From assembly GCA_022606425.2 (NCBI GenBank), contig JAHDVF020001301.1, positions 1-64,000 of the forward strand: 64,000 bases of DNA. Reading direction: 5' to 3'. The position numbers were made by a program, and so were the translations under genes. Below are positions 41,795-52,520 of this stretch, piece by piece; within the stretch, counting starts at the first letter, position 1, and every line of letters starts with the position of its first letter. This stretch comes from Lepidostoma basale. Taxonomy: Eukaryota > Arthropoda > Insecta > Trichoptera > Lepidostomatidae. The notes under the pieces are model-generated. The model made no database searches and was not told the origin of the DNA. It was given only the letters and a program-made list of their open reading frames with translations.

Positions 41795-42290
41795 TCTTTT
41801 TCTTCTTCTTCTCCTTATAGATCTTTGGTCGGTTCCTGTTCAGGCTTGCCTCTCTTGGGAGATTGAATCCCAACTATCTCTCCATCTCTTCGGTGGTCTT
41901 CCGAGGGGACGGCAGCCGGCAGGAATCTGATGCGCCACAGCGTGTGGGATTCTGGTGGGATCCATCCTCTGCACGTGCGCACTCCAGTATCTTCTGCGTT
42001 GTCTGCCCCATCTCACGACATCCTCCACCTTGCAGATCTCGCGGATGGCCGTGTTCCTCACCCTATCTCGGATAGTCCTTCCTGCTATCATCCTCAGCAT
42101 CCTCATCTCGGCCACCCGTACTTTATCCTTCGTTCTTGTGGTATCCGCTCTGGTCTCAATGGTATACGTCATCATAGGTCTTACGCAGGTTTTATATATT
42201 CTGACCTTACTGCCAGTTCTTATATACTTGTTTTTCCATATTATACTTATCCTTGAGACAACCTGATTATATCTACCATAGATCGACAAT
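41795..42290 (-). mobile_element. LINE-F 3' fragment (best copy)
   Basis: Open for 158 codons on the minus strand: VRIYKTCVRPMMTYTIETRA, VRVAEMRMLRMIAGRTIRDR, EDVVRWGRQRRRYWSAHVQR, CRPLGRPPKRWRDSWDSISQ. It stops at 41840-41842 and has an AGAAGAAGAAG-type tail to about 41795. 5'-truncated. Plus-strand frames here are shadows. Confidence 0.8.
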
Positions 42291-45109
42291 AGAGCTATAT
42301 ATCTACCATATATCAAAATAAACTTAAAATACTTTCGTATAATGATTTTTAGTTAAGCCTTAGGTTCTTAATATATTATTTTGCAAATAAAATATATGTT
42401 GATATAAATAAAATTCTTAATCTGAATCATAGAAATTAATATTGCATTAACGAGTTATAAACCAAAGCGGCCGATATTAATACAATACAATGTTTTAATT
42501 ATCACTAAAAAATAATACTGTAGTATAATAAAAAATAAAAATCTTCAAAAATACTAAAGGATGAAATTTATTATAGAAAACCTAAAAAACATACATGATA
42601 CCAGATAATTCGACATTTAAAATGTTCACTACCCGAGCGAATGCACTAAGTTTACCGTAATGTATTTTTTTTTATTTTCGATGCCTGATTTTTTTTTTTT
42701 TTATTAAATTTTTTAAGTAAACCGATGATTTCCAGGGCATATGTTGAATTCAATTTTATTTTGGTAATAAAATTCTTAAACACAGAAAACCACTATTAAG
42801 TCCTCCTTAGATACAACGTTTTATTGAATTTCAGCGAAAAGTTTCAATGGAGCACATGATTGATATATTTTTTATGGGTGAACCTAAGCTTTAGCGGGCA
42901 ATATATCCGAGTATCGGCTACCTTCAAAGAGAAAATGTTTCGGCTTTTGAAAGAGTAGGTAAAAGTTCCATTGTCGCTAGGGAAGCAAGATTAATTAAAT
43001 ATTGTACTGATATTAAAAGATACCCTTAGAACCGAAACATGTATTATGAATAATGCAACACAACCAATTTAGAAGGTATGTACTAATTGCATTTTAAACA
43101 TTCGGACACAGAGATTGCATCGAAGTTGATATAAGAAACTTGGGAGGAAATACATGGGATTGTGTCCGTATTGTGAAAAAAACCTTTATCAATCTCATAT
43201 CATGAGATCGGAGGACGATGGTTGACATTTTAGTAGGACGCGATGCCCTAAGAGGAAAAATACAATCTTAAATCAGAATTGAGCCAAAATTGAATAATAC
43301 TGAAGGAATTATAAGACCAGATTATAAAATACGAAATATGAAGCAGAAATTTTAAAAAGAGTTACGTTTTTTTCCTAAAATTAAAAGAAATTCATTTGAT
43401 TTCTAGATTCAAATTAATTTCAATGTAATAATGTAAATTTAAAAATTCCCTTTCAAAGTAGGCGTAAGTTATTGAAGCTTCAATATAAATAAATTTCCTG
43501 TTTAATATTAGAAAAATATTGTGTATATGGTCGTTTATATATTTTATATATTTTTTTAATACTTTAAATAATCACAGCTTTCGATGCGTGTAATTTAGGC
43601 AAGTAAAATGAATCTTGCTCGTCTATCTTGACATATGTTTCGAAAATCCTGTACATTCATATCACATATCATGCACTCAGGTAAATTACTTTCATATTGT
43701 CGATTAGTTTAAATTTAATTGTAATGATTGGCTGTAGCTTTACTCGGTTTCTCTCTGTTTCAAATTTAATTCCTTCACTTAATTTCTTCCCCATTTACTA
43801 CCTACTAACTTCCTTGGAAGGGTAGACAAATGCTTGAACTTGGATTTTATGGCTTACAGAGGTTCAGCTCTTGTGGCTATTCTTACATCTGATAGGAACA
43901 TTTTTGGAAATGTCCTCCGAAAGAGAAAGAGAGCAAAGGGGGGGGTTACGGTTTATGATAAAGTCCTACATTAAGAAATGGAAGACCAGTTAGATTTGGG
44001 ATTGTATATTTTAAAAAGTCTGCTCCCGAGGAGAAGAGAAGAGGAGCAGTGCCAGGATAGAGTTGTGGCACGATAGAGATGCGGGGGGCTATCAGGGAGG
44101 TTTTTTCAATCCGCATTGATTGCGGGATAGGTAAAGGGCTGAATGATGGTGGATAACTTGATGGTATAGCGTCTTTATTGATAAGGCAGATGTTAACAAT
44201 TTAGGTCGTGGTTTGGTGATAAAAGCGATGAAGTTGGAGTAGTGCAAGGAATAATAGAACTAGAGTCGCAGTCTTCTGATGTACTGACGGTGGTCTATCT
44301 TCAGTTAAGTACGCAAACATTACTCAAATCAGAGAAGTTTCTAGAAATTTACACAGAGATCATTATATTTACAGCATAAAAAAAAATATTCGGTGAGTGT
44401 GAATTTTATTTCCTGCTGTTTGTTGAGATTAGATAAAGTTTCGAGTTATGGTCTTGTTCCTATTCTCTATAGGTTGGATTCCCTACCAACCACAAAACCA
44501 GAAATAGGTTTTGGTGAGGCAACGCAAAATTTCAGAAATGCTTTATTTTACAACGCGCAGTTAATATAAAATAAACAGTTTCATCTTGTAATAAAAACTG
44601 TAAAAATCTCTTACAGTCAAAATTATTTTAACAACGTATTTTTGGTACTTTACAAGGACGCGTATCATAAAACGTAGTCTCATTAATTTGAGAACATAAA
44701 AATATCATGTAGAATCCTACGCGGTTTATTTCAATACGAATAGCGTATGTAAAACATACTTCCATTGTTTCGAGTATTTGAAAAGTATTTTATGTCCATC
44801 GTAAATATTGGCCGGTTCTTATTTATAAATCAAATCGGTTCTTTCAATGGTTTTTACGTGGGGCCTCTACTCACTACGAATAATCATTTGTAGAAGTCGA
44901 CTGTTTTATTTTATCTTACTCAGTGGCATGGACAATCAACTTTTTTACTACACAATTGCTTTTACTATCAAAACTAAATTATACATAAATATTGATTTGT
45001 ATCGGATTTGACTCTATTTTTAGAAGACTGTGTACATTACATTAGACTGTGTACATTACATAAGACTTGTACATTAGCTATATTAGAATATTTTGTTTTT
45101 GTATCACGC
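42291..45109. other. Long unassigned tract
   Basis: Mostly AT-rich. 43193-43209 is a 17-base palindrome (ATCTCATATCATGAGAT). 43850-43925 repeats, antisense, the CCACAAGAGCTGAACCTCTG block of 27833-27880. 43930-44330 is GC-richer with GGAGAAGAGAAGAGGAGC. No reading frame of interest and no other named element. Confidence 0.35.
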
Positions 45110-45772
45110 GCGTTAACAGCTGCATGGAAAATCTGCAAGCCTTTGTATCAAAAATATATAAAACATGTAATAAGAATGACCTTGTAATTAATGTGTCCAA
45201 GTTGAAAGCAACGATATTTTTTAGAAGGAAATTGTGAGAAAAATGTGAGAAATTTGAGCAAGTTACCGAATTTATTTATCTGGGAAGCTTGTTCATGAAA
45301 GACATCGAAAAAAGGGCTGGTAGCAAATTAATTGGTTCTTTCAAAGTCATCACAGCAAATATTATATAAATATCTCCAATTAAACAAAGTTGGCAGTGTA
45401 TAATAGAGTTCTAATGCCAATCCTTACGTATGGAAGAGAAGCTTGGAGCCGGTAAAAGAAAGATTAAAGTAGGATAAATGTGGTAGAAATGAGATCACTG
45501 AAAAGAATGTGCGGAAAAACGATATATGATAGAATACTGAACGACGAAAAAACGAAGAAATGAAAGGCAGATGATTGTATCATAAGCAAAATTAAAAAAA
45601 GATCCCTGAGATGGTTAGAATACCTATATGGAACGAATAGATGAGATAAAAATGATTAAATTATTGTATTCAAGTAAAGTGAGGGGAAAAAAAAGTCGTG
45701 GAAGACCAAGGAAAGCGTGGCTTGTATCTGCCTCCCCCTCCTGAAGAAACTGCGTGATGGTTAGTTAGCTAG
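45110..45772 (+). mobile_element. LINE-A2 fragment, decayed
   Basis: Follows the 20530 copy: LQAFVSKIYKTCNKNDLVIN, QVTEFIYLGSLFMKD, then VLMPILTYGREAWS, RINVVEMRSLKRMCGKTIYD, KSRGRPRKAWL, with stops and shifts. It jumps by an internal deletion to GAAGAAACTGCGTGATGG and a TTAG tail. Confidence 0.75.
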
Positions 45773-45916
45773 TTAATTTTTTTTAAATGACATTTTAACC
45801 AAAAATTGCTTTTTAATTCTGTGCTGTAATTAACACAGTCTTCTAAGAAAACGTAACCATTTTTAGCTAACTCTTAATTATATTTATTTAATTTTTTTTA
45901 ACATTTTATTTTTATC

Positions 45917-46088
45917 TGGTATGGTTAGGTCCAAAGAATAGACACCTCCAGACTTCCCTCTATTGCACTACATTATCAGCCTCACGGAACTCGTCCCCGT
46001 AGAAGACATCCTAAAAGATGGAAGGACAGCTTGGAATCCACCTCGTGGGAGGAGCAAACATATAGATGCAAGGAAGAAGAAGTATTTT
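45917..46088 (+). mobile_element. LINE-H 3' fragment
   Basis: WYG, a stop, VQRIDTSRLPSIALHYQPHG, TRPRRRHPKRWKDSLESTSW and an AAGGAAGAAGAAG tail: the RW-GHVQRM...GRPPKRW pattern of LINE C termini. Confidence 0.6.
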
Positions 46089-46251
46089 TAAAAGTCTTTT
46101 TTGTAAGTTTCACCATATAACATTTGAAGCGATAGTAATATGTTATATCGTGTATACTACACTTATAATTTATTCTATGGTATATTCACTATCATTTTGT
46201 GGTGTACAACGCAATGTGATAGCGGATATAGAAGAAGTTATTATATTTTAT

Positions 46252-46499
46252 TAACGAAATTAGTTAAATAGTCCATTGTTTTGGCCGAAACACAATGATA
46301 TTTTATTATATCACAAATTATATTTATTTTACTTTACGACAGCTGTTTCATCAACCAATGTTGACATCATCAGGTGTTACATATGTAACACCTGATGATG
46401 TCAACATTGATTGATGAAACAGCTGTCGTAAAGTAAAATTAATACAATTTGTGATATAAAACAAAGTTTTAGAATTAACAGTTATATAACGAAATTAGT
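46252..46499. repeat. Complete FB-A element with 13-bp target duplication
   Basis: The 222-bp element 46265-46486 starts TAAATAGTCCATTGTTTTGG and ends AATTAACAGTTATA. It is flanked by TAACGAAATTAGT at 46252-46264 and 46487-46499. Both arms and the inner junction GTGTTACATATGTAACAC are intact. A 13-bp duplication is unlike TA-inserting transposons and fits retroposition. Confidence 0.8.
46392..46427 (+). ncRNA. Hammerhead-like motif (complete FB-A)
   Basis: CTGATGA, T, G, TCAAC, ATTG, ATTGA, T, GAAAC, AGCT, GTC; stem II has four good pairs and one C-A mismatch. GTAAAG follows in place of GCGTAA. Confidence 0.4.
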
Positions 46500-46509
46500 A
46501 TTTAATCAT

Positions 46510-46852
46510 TTATAATATGCTGGATAAAGCTACAAATGAGCATAACAGAGGTAGCCTAAAAGTTGCTCCCATAGCGGAAAAAACTAGGGAACGTCGTCTG
46601 CAGTGGTACGGCCACGTGAACACGAGGGACAATGAATACATCATTCACAAGACCCTGCAACTGGAAAACGAAAAGAGGAGACCAAGTCGGCCTCCTGCAA
46701 CGTGGATGTCCACAGTTAGGAACGACCTGAACGCGCTGGCACAGTACAGTCAGATGATGACCCTGGATCGTGAGACTTGGCGGAGCCGTATTAGAAGAGC
46801 CGACCCCAAAGAACGGGAAATGGCTAGGCGAAAGAAAAAGAGTATTTAATAA
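46510..46852 (+). mobile_element. LINE-D 3' fragment
   Basis: Open 110-codon end: RGSLKVAPIAEKTRERRLQW, YGHVNTRDNEYIIHKTLQLE, ATWMSTVRNDLNAL, ETWRSRIRRADPKEREMARR KKKS. It begins ten bases after the FB-A target duplication. Clearer than 13182-13394. Confidence 0.75.
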
Positions 46853-48049
46853 TTTATGTTTATACTTTGCTTCTAAATTCGTTAAAACAAATTGAATATG
46901 GCAAATTGACTATGGAGTCGTGGCATTTTTTGACATGATGTATTTGGACAAGAAATTTTGTCTTATTACGTTTTTTACAAAAAACGGAGAATCTCATTAA
47001 AAATCTTAAGTACTCTCAAAAGCTCTAATTTCAAAATATCTAGTAAATACGAGTACTGCATAATAACGTAGAATCTGTGTAAATTTTCTGTTTAATTATT
47101 CACTACGCAGACGTTTTAAAAATTAATTTTTATTTATCTCAAATCTTTACAAAAAAATAGTGAAAACGTTCAAGACACGGACAAATGACTTATATCATGA
47201 AATTTAATCACACGCGATTACATACGACGTTCACATTCAACTGTAATTAAATGGGCATCTGATGATTATGAGCCGCTTATTGGATTACTTTTTTTTTCTA
47301 TCCATACTTTTATCATGAAATACCGAATACGATACTAGCAACTAGGAGAGCTCGGCAGGGTTATGAATCCAGGATCCAGCGAGAGAGAAATATGATATAT
47401 ATCTTAATCTCTCTCCCCTAACTTATTTAGACGTGCTCTAAGACACTTTCTGGAAATTACATTTTTTCATTAGGAAATTGATCTATGAGAGAAAACGCCG
47501 GTACCTAACTAGGCACAATACACCCGTAATATAATATTTTAGCTGTGTAGGCTTTACGTACCTCGTGTTTCTTTAACCCATCACATACAGCTCACTTTTT
47601 CTCCTCTCAATCTCTTTGTTCATTTCGGAGACGGAAAATAATTAAAGGCTACAGAATAAATACAATCCCAAAAGGAAAAGAGGCTTTAACTACGTCGTCA
47701 GGGCTGGATTGGGCTGTATTCGGAGAGATATAACCAGGATTTATATAACAATTTAATAACGTACATTAACGTTTTATGACTAACTCAATTATATGTATAC
47801 ATGAAGTTCGGGTCATTTCAGACAAAAGTTTTATTGAAACGAATAGAATCAACTGAAGCATTACATAAACAATATCATTAATGGATTCTTGTAGCATTCG
47901 AAAAATGCTGGTACTGACGATAAATAAAAATCCTCGAAATAAATGTACTTTTTAGGGTTCCTGTACATATGCGCTTATAGATGAAAATATTGTAACAGAA
48001 GAAAAGTAAAGAGAAGCATATTAGATATATGTTGATTTAATATTATATA
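46853..48049. other. AT-rich spacer
   Basis: No gene. 47330-47440 has repeated AGAGAG/CTCTCT blocks (GCGAGAGAGAAATATG, AATCTCTCTCCCC) that could pair. Nothing recognised. Confidence 0.35.
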
Positions 48050-48300
48050 TTATTATTTTTATACCTATTTAATTGTTTGATATTATTTAGAATATGTCCA
48101 CGATGAATAGGAAGAGAAATAGAGATTAACATTGATTCTATACAATTACGGAAAATGAAAATAAAATTTAACGAATGAAGATTTTTTTCTCAGAATGAAA
48201 TATTTTTTCTACTAATAAATATCCCCATAAAAGACTCCCAGAGAAAAATAGAATTACATGAGATGATTTGAAAAATAATTTACCATTCTGACAAACTAAA
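48050..48300 (+). repeat. Dispersed repeat, copy 1
   Basis: Similar over its whole length to 51000-51255 in the same orientation (shared blocks TTTAACGAATGAAGATT, ACATTGATTCTA, GACTCCCAGAGAAAAA). Non-coding, AT-rich, nature unknown. Confidence 0.65.
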
Positions 48301-48813
48301 GATCAGATTTAATACGATACCATATTTGTATTAATAATATATTCGTGTAATAACAAATATTGTATAAATTAATAATGTAAAATTATTCAATAAATGTATG
48401 TAACATACATAGCAATTAAAACAGTTTCGAAATGTTTAATTTGAAAATTCGTCTCTGCTTAGGTTCCCACACACGATCGGGTGGTGGATTGGGCTCTATA
48501 ATAAATCAGGTGGAAGAGCTGATACATGAAATGTTACTCTACGTGTATAGTATACCGTGTGGGGTGTGCTGGCGTACTACCCGCCGCAGCTCAGCCTCCT
48601 AAGCGGTGCCGATATTCGATTTCATGCCAGCTCCTTCCATAGTCTTCTGGACCTGAAATTAGACAGATCAATAAATACTCTCACTAGGATGTAGGTTAAT
48701 AGATTGAACATTTACTTCAAACAACTCTCTCAATATTACACATACACAAATATAATATATTTTTCATAGAAATGGTAGCGATTCATAACTACAAAAAATC
48801 TCTTATTATTATT
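48301..48813. other. Spacer with GC-richer island
   Basis: 48465-48660 is GC-rich (GTGTGGGGTGTGCTGGCG, CCGCCGCAGCTCAGCC) and includes a possible minus-strand terminal exon (see 48590-48652). The flanks are AT-rich. Confidence 0.3.
48590..48652 (-). other. Candidate terminal exon (tentative)
   Basis: The minus strand has GATCTGTCTAATTTCAG directly before GTCCAGAAGACTATGG. One phase reads VQKTMEGAGMKSNIGTA then TAG; another reads PEDYGRSWHEIEYRHRLGG then TGA. The acceptor is good and the region is GC-rich, but I recognise neither peptide and see no other exon. Confidence 0.2.
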
Positions 48814-48960
48814 TTCACCCTTCTTCACTCCACTGCTGGATAAATACCTCTTCCGTTTTTTTCCACGTGTCCCTGTTTTGTCTCTTCCGCATCCAGATCT
48901 TCCAGCTATTCGAACAATATCGTCCGTCCAACTTTTAGGTGGACATATCTATATGCCAAA
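48814..48960 (-). mobile_element. LINE 3' fragment
   Basis: The minus strand reads PPKSWTDDIVRIAG then RSGCGRDKTGTRGKK in shifted frame, and the 3' end TATCCAGCAGTGGAGTGAAG. SWTDDIVRIAG is a common LINE C-terminal block. Confidence 0.55.
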
Positions 48961-49019
48961 ATCTTTCCATAAAAGACACAACTTGCACTCCCTTAAAAGA
49001 ATATTATTTATTTCTATTT

Positions 49020-49135
49020 TTCTTTTTTACGCACTTTGCAAATACAACACTTTTACTAAAAAATTAAATTATATCGACATGTTTCGAACAAACAGTCTTT
49101 CTTCAGTAAAGATACATATTTATAAAAATATTATA
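49020..49135. repeat. FB-E arm
   Basis: CACTTTTACTAAAAAATTAA, TCGACATGTTTCGAACAAAC, CTTTCTTCAGTAAAG: antisense order of the motif CTGAAGA...GAAACATGTCG. Confidence 0.55.
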
Positions 49136-49699
49136 GAATTGTTGTTGTTTACATGATCTGACAGATGTTATAAAGATTTATTTTGGAACGTTTATGCTTT
49201 TGTTATAACAAATATTATGATTCAATTTAAATTTTTAAATATTGTAATAATTTTAAGTTCTTATTGGGGTTCAGGTATTTACTTACACCAAAGGAAATAA
49301 ATCAAAGATTGGACTTGACGCTAAATTTATTTGATTATTTATAATATTTTCTTTATTTTTAATAGCTTTTTTAATTTCTAAAATTTCTAATATTTATTTA
49401 TTATTCATTATCTGTTAGTACACAAACAAAATATCTAGTGCACAAAACCAATGAGTAATAAAAATAATTAAATCAGATTTTTTTAGTTTTTTTTAATCAA
49501 ATTAGACATCCTAGATATACTCGTATGTGCACACCAAGTTTATAACACTGACAGTACAACTATCGCTCACTACCCCTTAGTGTAAACAAACGTCAGGCAA
49601 AACAATATAAATTAATGTAAGATAAAAAAACATGCAAATTAAGTCAAACAAGGCAAAAGCTAAAAACAAAGAAGAATGTGATATAATTAATTTAAATGG
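49136..49699. other. AT-rich spacer
   Basis: No feature recognised. Confidence 0.4.
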
Positions 49700-49865
49700 A
49701 AAGGTCTGCTTTTTATAAATTTCATTACAATTTATGGGAATGACATGTTTGGCCTGTATAAGGCTAATTGTTATATATTAATTTTATGATGCGTATTGTG
49801 TACTTTTGATAATGCTTTAGAAAGGTGAAACTTGTCATTCCCATAAACTATAATAAAACTTAATT
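49700..49865. repeat. FB-B foldback element
   Basis: TTTATGGGAATGACATGTTT and AAACTTGTCATTCCCATAAA are the facing arms. TTTGATAATGCTTTAGAAAGG marks the centre. Confidence 0.65.
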
Positions 49866-49879
49866 TCACTTATATTAAA

Positions 49880-50110
49880 AAAACAAAATTACATAGACAT
49901 GTTTCGGACAACCAGTCCTTCTTCAGTGATATATATTATGACCCCAAATAATATATATCACAAAAGAAAGATTTGTTGCCCGAAACATGTCTATGTAATT
50001 TTTTTTTCTTAATATAAGTGTTGTATATACAAAGTATATAAAAAATAAAAAGCGAAATAAAGCATCATAACAACATAAAGTATGGCGTATACAGAAAAAA
50101 TAAAATAAAA
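49880..50110. repeat. FB-E foldback element (best copy)
   Basis: ATAGACATGTTTCGGACAAC and CCGAAACATGTCTATG face each other around GATATATATTATGACC. The right side continues TTGTATATACAAAGTATATA as at 19515-19605. Confidence 0.7.
49896..49926 (-). ncRNA. Hammerhead-like motif (FB-E)
   Basis: Minus strand: CTGAAGA, A, GGAC, TGGTT, GTCC, GAAAC, AT, GTC. The core agrees with CTGANGA, stem II has four perfect pairs and ACATGT is self-complementary. The same one-base insertion before stem II is seen. Stem I is not evident. Confidence 0.4.
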
Positions 50111-50159
50111 CTTATATAAAACAAGTGTTCTCATTCGTACGAATTCATTTATATTATTA
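50111..50159. repeat. FB-B arm scrap
   Basis: AAACTTATATAAAACAAGTG and TCTCATTCGTACG: part of one FB-B arm. Confidence 0.4.
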
Positions 50160-50410
50160 TTATTATTGTTTTGTTGAATCGCTCTTTACATCATCACAGC
50201 TCGAGCCAAATCGATGTAAAAGGTATAGCTATCATATTGATTCTCGTGACAAGTGATAGGTAGCTAATCTTTCGGCATTTTATTGTCAGATGAATTCTAC
50301 ACCAGACCAAGATAGAGTGACAATCACACTGGCATCGCCGGGAATCGAACTCAAGACCCTCGGTGTGGCGGTCAAAGTGCTAACCCCTCGGCCGAGATGG
50401 AGTTTTTTGG
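50160..50410 (-). mobile_element. SINE-1 copy
   Basis: Antisense. The plus strand runs AATCGCTCTTTACATCATC, GAGCCAAATCGATGTAAAAG, ACACCAGACCAAGATAGAG, GGGAATCGAACTCAAGACCC (complement of box B), GCTAACCCCTCGGCCGAG. Close to full length. Confidence 0.78.
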
Positions 50411-50999
50411 TACATAATTGTTCAAGAAACAATAAATTAAAATAATACATTAACAATTGTAATCAAGATAAGAGTTTTTACCAAAAATGACAACCGAAAA
50501 ATAATTTTTATTTTTATTTCTTTTGGAATTGTAGCTTTGCCAATCAATAACGTTTTGCCAATCATTGAATGAATGAATCGTATATTATTCTCAGGGAAAC
50601 TTCTCCCGTGAATTTTACTTCATCAGTTTACATATGTGAGGTCTTAAATTAGGTTAGCGGAATCATTGTTTAGCTCTTGGGGTTACTAGAATTTTATCAT
50701 CACTCAATGAGATCTCTGACAAATGAACGAATAAAAACTGTATGATAGTAGGTAAACTCGAAACAAAACCTAATAAAAGATATACCAATATGGGATTGAT
50801 TCTTTGATATATTATTTCTGGTTTATTACTGTAGAACTTCTTATTATTTAGGCAATCGTTTTTCAGAAAAAATATATAAAATAATTTACTTTAGTTTCAT
50901 TTTTCGCCAATTTATTTTTATACTTTCAGGACTAGTTTCTCACTGAAAAATGAAAAATAAAACTGAACTTGAAACTGAAAAATAAAACTGGGCAATTGC
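50411..50999. other. AT-rich spacer
   Basis: CAAGAAACAATAAATTAAAA at 50433 is an FB-B outer block. A tandem CTGAAAAATAAAACT repeat lies near 50944-50990. No gene. Confidence 0.35.
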
Positions 51000-51255
51000 T
51001 TATTTTTTATACATATTTAATTATTTGAAATTATTTAAAATACGTCAACGATGAATGGGAAGAAAATTACATATTGACATTGATTCTACACAATTACATA
51101 AAATATAAATTAAATTTAACGAATGAAGATTATTTTCTCCGAATGTCATTTTTTTCTAATAAAATTAACAAATAAATATCCACATAAAGGACTCCCAGAG
51201 AAAAAGAATTACATGATATGATATGAAAAATAATGTATCATTCAACTGACAAACT
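51000..51255 (+). repeat. Dispersed repeat, copy 2
   Basis: Partner of 48050-48300. Both start near TTATTTTTATAC and end near CTGACAAACTA. Differences are scattered substitutions and short indels. Confidence 0.65.
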
Positions 51256-51314
51256 AGTTGATTTCATAAACTTTTGGAGGTAGTTAAAAAATATTTTTTT
51301 ATAAATTAAACGAA

Positions 51315-51695
51315 CGTGTTGTAGAAGATTCATTATATTACCGCAGTTTATCCAATATTATCAAATTATGCCAAATTATGTATTATGCCTTTGCAAAATA
51401 AAGTATCTCACATCTTTAAAATATTATAAAACTTCTAGAATACTGACGTTTTCATGTATACTCAATATTTAATCAACAATTAATAAATACGTTTTTTTTA
51501 TGAATCGTGTTGTAGAAGATTCATTACATTACCGTAGTTTATCCAATATTATCAAATTATGCCAAATTATGTATTATGCCTTTGCAAAATAAAGCATCTC
51601 ATATCTTTAAAATATTATAAAACTTCTAGAATACTGACGTTTTCATGTATACTCAATATTTAATCAACAATAAATAAATACGATTTTTTTGTGAA
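51315..51695 (+). repeat. Tandem duplication of ~190 bp
   Basis: The unit beginning CGTGTTGTAGAAGATTCATT occurs at 51315 and again at 51506, offset 191 bp, with only a few differences. The unit contains an FB-B end (AAACTTCTAGAATACTGACG). Confidence 0.85.
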
Positions 51696-51870
51696 TTAAA
51701 ACACTGTTCTTTCGACTTTTGAGTTTATCTTTCTCAACATGTTTCGAAGGTTTACATCTTCATCATCGAGAGAACGATATAAACATTGAGTTTTTTCGAT
51801 TATGAAGGTGTAAGGTTTCGAAACATGCCGAGAAAAATAAACTAAAAAGTGAAAAAGAGTGTTTTTATTT
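51696..51870. repeat. FB-D foldback element
   Basis: Left arm AACACTGTTCTTTCGACTTT and TTTCTCAACATGTTTCGAAG; right arm TTTCGAAACATGCCGAG and GAAAAAGAGTGTTTTTATTT; centre CATCTTCATCATCGAGAG. It has the GATGATGAAG...CTTCGAAACATG order shared with the other foldbacks. Confidence 0.65.
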
Positions 51871-52299
51871 ATTCATAAAAATGTCATTATGGAATTCCAT
51901 ACTGTTGACGCCCTAAGTTTATCTAAAATTAATATATATATATTTTTAATGCCTTTGACATTAATGACGGCCTTTTTGACAGAAATAACATTCCGTGTGT
52001 CGATTCGTGAAAAATAAATTCTCAATCGGCTTTTGGTTTTGGGTTATATGGATATATTTTTAGATCTTACTATTAATTATGTATTGTTTCAGATATATTT
52101 TATATTGAGTTGTAGTGAGACTCCTTGTGTCTTTTGGTAGTTCATTGTAAAGTTTCAGTCCATTGTTCAATATCCTTGATTATCCTGTTCATGCATTCGG
52201 TATGTGGTATCTGTCACAGTTCCTGGTCTAGTGTCTGTGTATGTCTAAATTTTTAGTTAATTTGTAGCTGCTGACTGTTGTCTTTTCCATGGTCAATCA
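51871..52299. other. AT-rich spacer
   Basis: No supported feature. Confidence 0.4.
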
Positions 52300-52520
52300 A
52301 ATGGCTTCAATAAAATGGTTTCAATAAAATGGCAATAAACTAACTAACCTAGCCTATCACAAGTCAAAATGTATACAGTAATTGTGTTAAAATAACCTGC
52401 TGTATACAAAAATGCGGAAAACAACGGGAAATTACCACATTAAAAGGCCAAGTGACATTCCAAGAACCATAAAAGTAATTAGACTTGCTGCACAAATTTT
52501 GAAACATAAAAAAAATCGTT
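52300..52520 (+). mobile_element. SINE-1 3' part
   Basis: AAATGGCAATAAACTAAC, CCTATCACAAGTCAAAATG, GCGGAAAACAACGGGAAATT and AGACTTGCTGCACAAATTTT match the 3' part at 32640-32850. The tRNA-like head is absent. Confidence 0.6.

Noticed and set aside
42291..45109. LTR retrotransposon in the long unassigned tract
   Set aside because: No long direct repeats, primer-binding site, protease, RNase H or integrase motif found.
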